57,438 bases of DNA from an uncultured Anaerotignum sp. (GTDB lineage Bacteria > Bacillota > Clostridia > Lachnospirales > Anaerotignaceae): assembly GCF_905212195.1 (NCBI RefSeq), contig NZ_CAJMDQ010000003.1, positions 1 to 57,438 of the forward strand, in the 5' to 3' direction. Position 1 is the stretch's first letter, and the number at the start of each line of letters is the position of its first letter. Made by a program: the position numbers and the translations under genes. Shown in pieces: positions 52,401 through 57,438 of the stretch. A model generated the notes under the pieces. The model ran no database searches and had not been told where the DNA came from. It saw nothing but the letters and a program-made list of their open reading frames with translations.

Positions 52401-52964
52401 ATGTCCAGAAAAAAAACAGAGAAGGACAAGAAAGTATGGATTTCAACTTTGATACAGATGGTGGCAATTGTTGTCATTGTCTTGCTTTTGCGCACCTTTG
52501 TTATCGGTACCATCTATGTGAAAGGCTCATCTATGGAGCCCAATTTCCACCATGGGGATTTTCTGGTGATCAATAAACTGGAAACGAGAGTGGCTTCACC
52601 TCAGGTGGATGATATTGTTATCTGCAAGCTGGATAATGTGGAATATCAGGAAAATATCATCAAGCGCGTCATTGGTTTGCCTGGAGATGAAATTGATCTG
52701 CGGAACAATGGCAGCGGCATTTATCATTTATACATAAATGGGGAGTTGGTGGAAGAACCTTATATTGCGGAGCCTATGCAGGATAAAGGGGACATCACCT
52801 ATCCGTTTGTTGTGCCTGAGGACTGTTATTTTGTTATGGGAGATAATCGAAATGCCAGCACAGACAGCCGCAGACAGTCCATTGGCGCCATAGAAAAAGA
52901 GGATATCATGGGCAGAGTGGTGCTGCGTCTGTATCCTTTCAGTGATATTGGCATGGTGAAATAA
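52401..52964 (+). CDS. lepB: Type I signal peptidase
   Basis: Membrane-bound Ser/Lys protease that cleaves Sec and Tat signal peptides, 187 aa. One N-terminal span (about 14-34) precedes the catalytic domain with Ser44 in KGSSMEPN, Lys88 in NIIKRVIGLPGD and the box E region MGDNRNASTDSR. The single-span form is usual in Gram-positives. The ATG at 52401 follows AGGAGG and GGGG; the upstream in-frame ATG at 52362 overlaps the promoter. rbgA follows 11 nt later. Confidence 0.95.
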   Translation: MSRKKTEKDKKVWISTLIQMVAIVVIVLLLRTFVIGTIYVKGSSMEPNFHHGDFLVINKLETRVASPQVDDIVICKLDNVEYQENIIKRVIGLPGDEIDLRNNGSGIYHLYINGELVEEPYIAEPMQDKGDITYPFVVPEDCYFVMGDNRNASTDSRRQSIGAIEKEDIMGRVVLRLYPFSDIGMVK

Positions 52965-52975
52965 GGAGGAATTTT

Positions 52976-53920
52976 ATGCATATACAGTGGTATCCGGGGC
53001 ATATGACAAAAACCCGCCGTATGATGGAGGAAACCATTTCTCTGGTGGATATTGTCATTGAACTGGTAGACGCCAGAATTCCATACAGCAGCAAAAATCC
53101 GGATTTGGATGAGCTGGCAAAAAACAAACACCGCATTCTGCTTATGAACAAGAGTGACCTGGCAGACCCAGCGGCAACGGAAATCTGGACAAAATATTTT
53201 GAAGAAAAAGGTTTTCATGTTATCGAAATGAATGCCATCAAAGGCACAGGCATGGCGGATGTGACAAATGCCGCCCGTGCACTGATGAAAGATAAAATCG
53301 AGAAACTTCGCGCCAGAGGCCGCATCAACGTGCCTATCCGCGCTATGATTGCCGGTATTCCAAATGTAGGAAAATCCACTTTCATCAATAAATATGTGGG
53401 GAAAACCACAGCAAAAACAGGGGATAAACCCGGCGTGACTCGCGGCAAACAGTGGATAAAGCTGAAAAAAGACTTTGAACTGCTGGATACTCCCGGGATT
53501 TTGTGGCCCAAATTTGAAGATCAGCAGGTAGGTCTGAAACTGGCATTTACCGGTGCCATCAACGATGATATTCTGGATTCCCAGACATTGGCAACAGCCT
53601 TCATCAATCATATGATGGTGGTAAATCCCGATTGCATCCGCAAACGGTATAACATCGAATTTGACACCATTGCGGAACCCCATGACGTGCTGCGTCAGAT
53701 TGCAGAAGCCAGAGGCTTTAAGCTCAAAGGGGATGAACCTGACTTGGAACGCGCTTCCAAAATCCTTATGGATGAATACCGCGGCGGTAAGTTAGGTCGT
53801 TTGACACTGGAACTGCCGGAGGACATCAACGATATGCTGGCAGAGAAAGAAGCCAGAGAAAAAGAAAAAGCCCAGACGGATAAAGCCAGAAAGGCAGAAT
53901 ACAAAAAAAGAAAGAAATAA
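52976..53920 (+). CDS. rbgA: Ribosome biogenesis GTPase RbgA (YlqF)
   Basis: Circularly permuted GTPase needed for late 50S assembly, 314 aa. The order NKSDL (G4, about 59), GIPNVGKST (G1, about 126) and DTPGILWP (G3, about 173) proves the permutation. The N-terminal IQWYPGHMTKTRR is the YlqF signature, and a helical C-terminal domain follows. The rplS-lepB-rbgA cluster is conserved in Firmicutes. AAGGAGGA precedes the ATG. Confidence 0.95.
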   Translation: MHIQWYPGHMTKTRRMMEETISLVDIVIELVDARIPYSSKNPDLDELAKNKHRILLMNKSDLADPAATEIWTKYFEEKGFHVIEMNAIKGTGMADVTNAARALMKDKIEKLRARGRINVPIRAMIAGIPNVGKSTFINKYVGKTTAKTGDKPGVTRGKQWIKLKKDFELLDTPGILWPKFEDQQVGLKLAFTGAINDDILDSQTLATAFINHMMVVNPDCIRKRYNIEFDTIAEPHDVLRQIAEARGFKLKGDEPDLERASKILMDEYRGGKLGRLTLELPEDINDMLAEKEAREKEKAQTDKARKAEYKKRKK

Positions 53921-53929
53921 AAAAACAAA

Positions 53930-53968
53930 AAGGGTTTGCTGTTTTGCGACAGCAAGCCCTTATTTTTT
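53930..53968. terminator. Bidirectional terminator between rbgA and the flippase
   Basis: AAGGGTTTGCTGT pairs with ACAGCAAGCCCTT (one mismatch), with A and T runs on both sides; it overlaps the last bases of the flippase gene. Confidence 0.85.
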
Positions 53969-55493
53969 ATGTACGTTTTCTTTTCAGCAATTGCAGAGTA
54001 TCTTCATCCAGACAGCCCAATGCACCCAGAAAGACTAGATACAAGATGCCCATACCCAACAGTGTTCCGCAGAATAACAGAGGGGAAGGGGTACTGGTTT
54101 GAATAATCAGGCGGATGATCAGAGCCGCAGCAATGCCCGCGAGGATGGGACGTCCAAAACAGTCAAAGAGGGACGGCGATACACCTGTGCGCTTTTTCAG
54201 TTTCCGCAAAGAAAGAATGGTGATCGCTAGAAGGCTGCAAAACCATCCGGCACAGAAGGCACTTAATCCCCAATGAGGCATGGCGAACCAAATAAAAGCA
54301 ATGGTAATGAGTGAAGAAAGAATATGGCTCCAGAACAGGAAAAAGTGTTCTCCCAATCCATTCAACAGGCCGTTGATGGTGGTCTGCCCATACAAAAGAG
54401 GACAGAGAAACGCCAGTGGAAATAAAAGCTGCCCCAAGTTGCTTCTGCCATAAACCACATAACAGATTTCCCGAGGGAAAACAGCAAATAGACAGGCAGA
54501 ACCAGCACCTAATATAGATGTTAGCAAAAGGGAAGCGGAAACAGTTCGGCGGATACGGTTGTTCTGGCTGACAGCACATGCTTCTGAAATCTCAGGCACC
54601 AGTGAAACAGAAAATGCCATGAGAAAAGCCGAAGGCAGCATCAGCAAAGGCATTACCATCCCTGTCAGCTCCCCATAGGAAGCCAGTGCTTCTTGAGAAC
54701 TGCTTCCGAATAATGCCAAACGCTGTGGGATGAGGATATTTTCCAGCGTGGAAAGAAGGGAACTGGTGATGCGGATGGCACCCAAGGGGATAGCCATGGA
54801 TAATATCAGGGAAAAACATGCGCCGGAAGAGATAGAAGGTTTGCGAATGAATTTCCAACGGCGTTTTTTATATAGGTAGTGGAAGAATGTATAGCAGAAA
54901 GCGCCGGCTTCGCCCAGTACGATACCGCAGACGGCAGCAAAGCAAGCATATTCCAATCCTCGTGGCACAAAAATGCCTGCCAGCAGATAGATGGAGCCAA
55001 TGCGAAGCAATTGTTCCAGAATTTGCGAAAATGCAGGCACCGTCATTTGCTGAAGTCCCTGAAAAAATCCTCGCAGGCAGGAGCCAACGGACATAAAAGG
55101 AATAGCAAACGCCAGTAGCCGCAGAGAAAGAGCAGTTCTTGGCTCTTGTAAGACATGCAGGGCAATCCAGTCTGCGCCCCAAAAGAGAACACAGCTGAGA
55201 AGGAGACTTAAAAGCAGACACAAGGAAGCGGATTGTTTGACAATTCTGCCGATGGAACCATTTTCTCCGCGGGCATGTTCGCGGGCAGTCAGGCGGGAAA
55301 CGGTTATGGTAAATCCACCGGCAGTGATGCTCCACGCCAGTGTATATAAGGGCAAAATCAATTGATACAGCCCCATGCCTTCTGCGCCGATATAGTTGGA
55401 CATGAAGATTCGGTAAAAAAATCCCATGCATTTTGTCAGGATATTTGCGCCGGCAAGTATGGCTGTTCCTACCAGCAGTTGTTTGCGTCCCAT
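53967..55493 (-). CDS. SpoVB/MurJ-like MOP-superfamily polysaccharide or lipid flippase
   Basis: A 508-residue protein with about 14 membrane spans. It starts KQLLVGTAILAGANILTKCMGFFYRIF, quoted here only in part (ILTKCMGFFYRIFMSNYIG), which is typical of SpoVB/MOP proteins, with a GLYQLILPLY segment following. Members flip lipid-linked sugars; SpoVB is required for spore cortex and YtgP/MurJ for lipid II. Which applies here is not decided. The start follows GGGAGGAAC. It converges on rbgA. Confidence 0.85.
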   Translation of the reverse strand: MGRKQLLVGTAILAGANILTKCMGFFYRIFMSNYIGAEGMGLYQLILPLYTLAWSITAGGFTITVSRLTAREHARGENGSIGRIVKQSASLCLLLSLLLSCVLFWGADWIALHVLQEPRTALSLRLLAFAIPFMSVGSCLRGFFQGLQQMTVPAFSQILEQLLRIGSIYLLAGIFVPRGLEYACFAAVCGIVLGEAGAFCYTFFHYLYKKRRWKFIRKPSISSGACFSLILSMAIPLGAIRITSSLLSTLENILIPQRLALFGSSSQEALASYGELTGMVMPLLMLPSAFLMAFSVSLVPEISEACAVSQNNRIRRTVSASLLLTSILGAGSACLFAVFPREICYVVYGRSNLGQLLFPLAFLCPLLYGQTTINGLLNGLGEHFFLFWSHILSSLITIAFIWFAMPHWGLSAFCAGWFCSLLAITILSLRKLKKRTGVSPSLFDCFGRPILAGIAAALIIRLIIQTSTPSPLLFCGTLLGMGILYLVFLGALGCLDEDTLQLLKRKRT

Positions 55494-55625
55494 ATGTTCC
55501 TCCCAAAAAAAGGCTTTTTATATTTTATAGGAAAAACAAAAAAATATGATTGTATTTTCTTTGTGTACATTTGTAATAAATAGTGAAATAAATTTCAGTT
55601 AGGCGAAAAAAGTTAATCAATAATA

Positions 55626-55654
55626 TTGACAAATTCTGTATTTTTTTATATACT
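55626..55654 (+). promoter_or_regulatory. Promoter of the glycine-riboswitch permease gene
   Basis: A perfect TTGACA (55626-55631) and TATACT (55649-55654) are 17 bp apart. Confidence 0.88.
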
Positions 55655-55674
55655 ATCTATAAGAAAATCATAGG

Positions 55675-55852
55675 GAAGCCAGTTGATGCAGAGGGGAGAC
55701 TTCGGACGTTCGAAACCGATGAAGCAATCCGCAGCCGCCGACTGCGGAGAATCTTTCAGGTAAACAGACCCTTTGTGGATGGAGCTCTGGAAAGTATTTC
55801 ATGAACGATGAAATCGCCGTAGAAGTAAAACTTTCAGGCAAAGATACAGAGA
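55675..55852 (+). promoter_or_regulatory. Tandem glycine riboswitch
   Basis: Two glycine aptamers in series. Aptamer 1 has P1 CAGAGGG (55689-55695) with CCCTTTG (55769-55775), the GGGGAGAC segment, CCGATGAAGCAA and AATCTTTCAGGTAAACAGA. Aptamer 2 has P1 CTCTG (55785-55789) with CAGAG (55847-55851), an AAAGT/ACTTT helix and CTTTCAGGCAAAGATACAGAG. The layout and core bases match the B. subtilis gcvT leader. Confidence 0.88.
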
Positions 55853-55898
55853 GGATATGCAGGCAAACATGGTGCAGTGTGCCTACATATCCTCTTTT
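55850..55898 (+). terminator. Expression-platform terminator of the glycine riboswitch
   Basis: AGAGGATATG-C-AGGC pairs with GCCT-A-CATATCCTCT and is followed by TTTTATT. It shares two bases with the P1 helix of aptamer 2, so ligand binding could affect it. The direction of control (on or off) is not fixed by this reading. Confidence 0.75.
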
Positions 55899-55945
55899 AT
55901 TGTCCAGAGCGGTGATTTTCGAAAAAAGATGAAGGAGGATGATTT

Positions 55946-57280
55946 ATGGAAAATAACAAACAGGAACTGAAAAAGAATTTGGGTATTTCTACTGCAATGG
56001 CAACAGTAGTCGGATGCGTAATTGGTTCTGGGGTATTCCTGAAGCCACAGGCAATCTATACAGCCACAGGCGGCGCACCAGGTCTGGGTATGATTGCATG
56101 GCTGATCACTGGTCTTGTATGTATTGCGGCGGCAATGACCTTTGCGGAAGTAGCGATCATGATCCCCAAAACAGGTGGTATGGTGGCTTATCTGGAAGAA
56201 GCATTTGGCAGAAAGGTAGGTTTCCTGGCTGGTTGGATGCAGACTATTCTGTTCTACCCCGCCATGATTGCAGCACTTTCTGTAGCATTTGCACAGCAGG
56301 CAGCATTGTTCGTAGGGGACGGTTTGATTCTGCCCGTAGCAATTGTAGCAATTATTATCGTTATCATTTTGAATGGTCTGGGCTCCGCAGTAGGCGGCGG
56401 CGCACAGGTTGTATTTACAATTTGTAAACTGATTCCTTTGATTCTGCTGATGGTATTCGGCTTCATCAAAGGTTCCGGCGACAATCCCATTTTCAGCCCC
56501 ATGATCGGTCCCGATCTGAACCCTGCAGTTGTTCTGGGTCAGCTGATGATCGCGGTATTGTTCGCATTTGAAGGCTGGACAAACGTAGGTGCTATCGCAG
56601 GGGAAATGAAAAACCCTGGTAAAGACCTGCCTGTAGCAATCGTTGGTGGTGTATCCATCATCATGGCTGTTTACTTCGTTATCAACCTGGCATACCTGTG
56701 GGTACTGCCTGCAGATGAAATGATGAATATCGCAGTGCCTGCATCTGCAGTAGCCATTGCAGTATTCGGCGATTTCGGCGGTAAGATCATTTCCGTTGGT
56801 ATCATGATTTCCGTATTGGGCGCAGCAAACGGCTTCGTTCTGTCCGGCTCTCGTGTATGCTACTCTCTGGCAGCAGAAGGTACTCTGCCCGGCAGCAAAT
56901 CTCTGGCAAAACTGAGCAAAACACAGGTGCCTTTCAATGCAATCCTGCTGGTAAGTATTCTGGGCGCTCTGTACGCTGTCAGTGGTCAGTTCAACATGCT
57001 GACAAACCTGGCTGTATTCTCTTGCTGGATTTTCTACACACTGACATTTATGGCAGTTATCCGTCTGCGTAAGACACAGCCTGATACAGTTAGAACATAC
57101 AAAGTTCCTCTGTATCCTGTAATTCCTGCCATTGCCATCATCAGTGGTCTGTATGTAATCATCAACCAGCTGTTCATGTCTGGTATCCAGACAACAGTTC
57201 TTTCTGCCATCAGTATCGTTGTAACACTGATTGGTATTCCTGTATATGCAGCAACCACAAAAGGCAAAAGTGCTTCATAA
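55946..57280 (+). CDS. APC-superfamily amino-acid permease (SteT/LAT-like)
   Basis: Inner-membrane amino-acid transporter, 444 aa with 12 expected spans. The first span has TVVGCVIGSGVF, the APC substrate motif; also seen are GGMVAYLEEAFG and AFEGWTNVGAIAGEMKNPGK. It looks like the serine/threonine exchanger SteT and LAT-type antiporters. A tandem glycine riboswitch directly upstream suggests glycine or a related small amino acid as substrate, or export when glycine is high. AAGGAGGA precedes the ATG and a terminator follows. Confidence 0.9.
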   Translation: MENNKQELKKNLGISTAMATVVGCVIGSGVFLKPQAIYTATGGAPGLGMIAWLITGLVCIAAAMTFAEVAIMIPKTGGMVAYLEEAFGRKVGFLAGWMQTILFYPAMIAALSVAFAQQAALFVGDGLILPVAIVAIIIVIILNGLGSAVGGGAQVVFTICKLIPLILLMVFGFIKGSGDNPIFSPMIGPDLNPAVVLGQLMIAVLFAFEGWTNVGAIAGEMKNPGKDLPVAIVGGVSIIMAVYFVINLAYLWVLPADEMMNIAVPASAVAIAVFGDFGGKIISVGIMISVLGAANGFVLSGSRVCYSLAAEGTLPGSKSLAKLSKTQVPFNAILLVSILGALYAVSGQFNMLTNLAVFSCWIFYTLTFMAVIRLRKTQPDTVRTYKVPLYPVIPAIAIISGLYVIINQLFMSGIQTTVLSAISIVVTLIGIPVYAATTKGKSAS

Positions 57281-57327
57281 AAAATAACGAAAAACTGTAA
57301 ATTTTTGTATTCATTAAAATTCCCTCT

Positions 57328-57362
57328 AAAACAGATACTCTCTCCGAGTATCTGTTTTTTTA
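57328..57362 (+). terminator. Terminator of the amino-acid permease gene
   Basis: AAACAGATACTC pairs with GAGTATCTGTTT and is followed by TTTTT. Nothing else is seen to the end of the window. Confidence 0.9.
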
Positions 57363-57438
57363 TTTATATTTCATATGGGTAGAAACATTTTATACCCAAT
57401 TTTGTAAAAAAATTACAATGTGCATCATGTCAACGACA

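Noticed and set aside
1..57438. CRISPR arrays, tRNA or rRNA genes, insertion sequences, prophage or toxin-antitoxin loci
   Set aside because: I saw no regularly spaced repeats, no cloverleaf candidates, no transposase or integrase motifs and no typical toxin-antitoxin pair in the window.

Overview
The window looks like chromosomal DNA from an anaerobic, endospore-forming Clostridia member, probably of the Lachnospirales or Anaerotignum type. The evidence is an alpha/beta-type small acid-soluble spore protein gene, a SpoVB-like flippase, strong AGGAGG ribosome binding sites, SigA-type promoters often carrying a TGG just before the -10, and a moderate G+C content. The genus is an inference. I see no rRNA, tRNA, insertion sequence, prophage or CRISPR array.

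Layout. (1) 139-8048: housekeeping operon rsmB-rlmN-stp-prkC-rsgA-rpe-thiN (rRNA methylation, Ser/Thr phosphatase and PASTA kinase, ribosome GTPase, pentose phosphate and thiamine steps). (2) 8119-10261: a TPR glycosyltransferase and convergent asnA. (3) 10393-13977: a BlaI/M56 sensor pair under a perfect 18-bp inverted-repeat operator, then a small anchored protein. (4) 14234-20112: a membrane protein and three tandem secreted paralogues with a CuAO_N1-like domain and WG repeats. (5) 20172-28479: a GntR regulator convergent with a seven-gene four-carbon sugar-acid operon (reductase, isomerase, two DUF1537 kinases, class II aldolase-type decarboxylase, PdxA2, GntP permease). Its promoter carries a perfect ACCGGTATACCGGT palindrome. 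(6) 28570-29115: a possible 60-codon zinc-ribbon ORF and a SASP gene with a forespore-type promoter.

(7) 29447-39998: a complete carbon-phosphorus lyase locus in the order phnD-C-E-E-G-H-I-J-K-M-L, followed by a PHP-family cyclic phosphodiesterase (PhnPP type) and a hexapeptide acyltransferase. The genes overlap or nearly touch, so it reads as one transcription unit. The transporter brings phosphonate in; PhnG-H-I-L-M-J-K convert it to hydrocarbon plus 5-phosphoribosyl 1,2-cyclic phosphate; the PHP enzyme would finish the pathway in place of PhnP. (8) 40323-46116: pepD, an AI-2E family exporter, an RseC/MucC-like protein, a MarR-yczE operon divergent from a C_GCAxxG_C_C protein, and a TPR membrane protein. 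(9) 46363-51781: ROK glucokinase, galM, recJ, apt, an AEC permease. (10) 51813-55493: rplS, lepB, rbgA and a convergent SpoVB-like flippase. (11) 55626-57362: a tandem glycine riboswitch controlling an APC-superfamily amino-acid permease.

The most interesting points are the composite threonate/erythronate locus with two sugar-acid kinases and a traceable GTATAC operator; the C-P lyase locus with PHP and hexapeptide accessory enzymes and a CxxC-rich insertion in PhnK; the WG-repeat trio; the self-contained BlaI/M56 sensor with no beta-lactam target nearby; and an intergenic element found four times as a terminator-like hairpin with a conserved flank.
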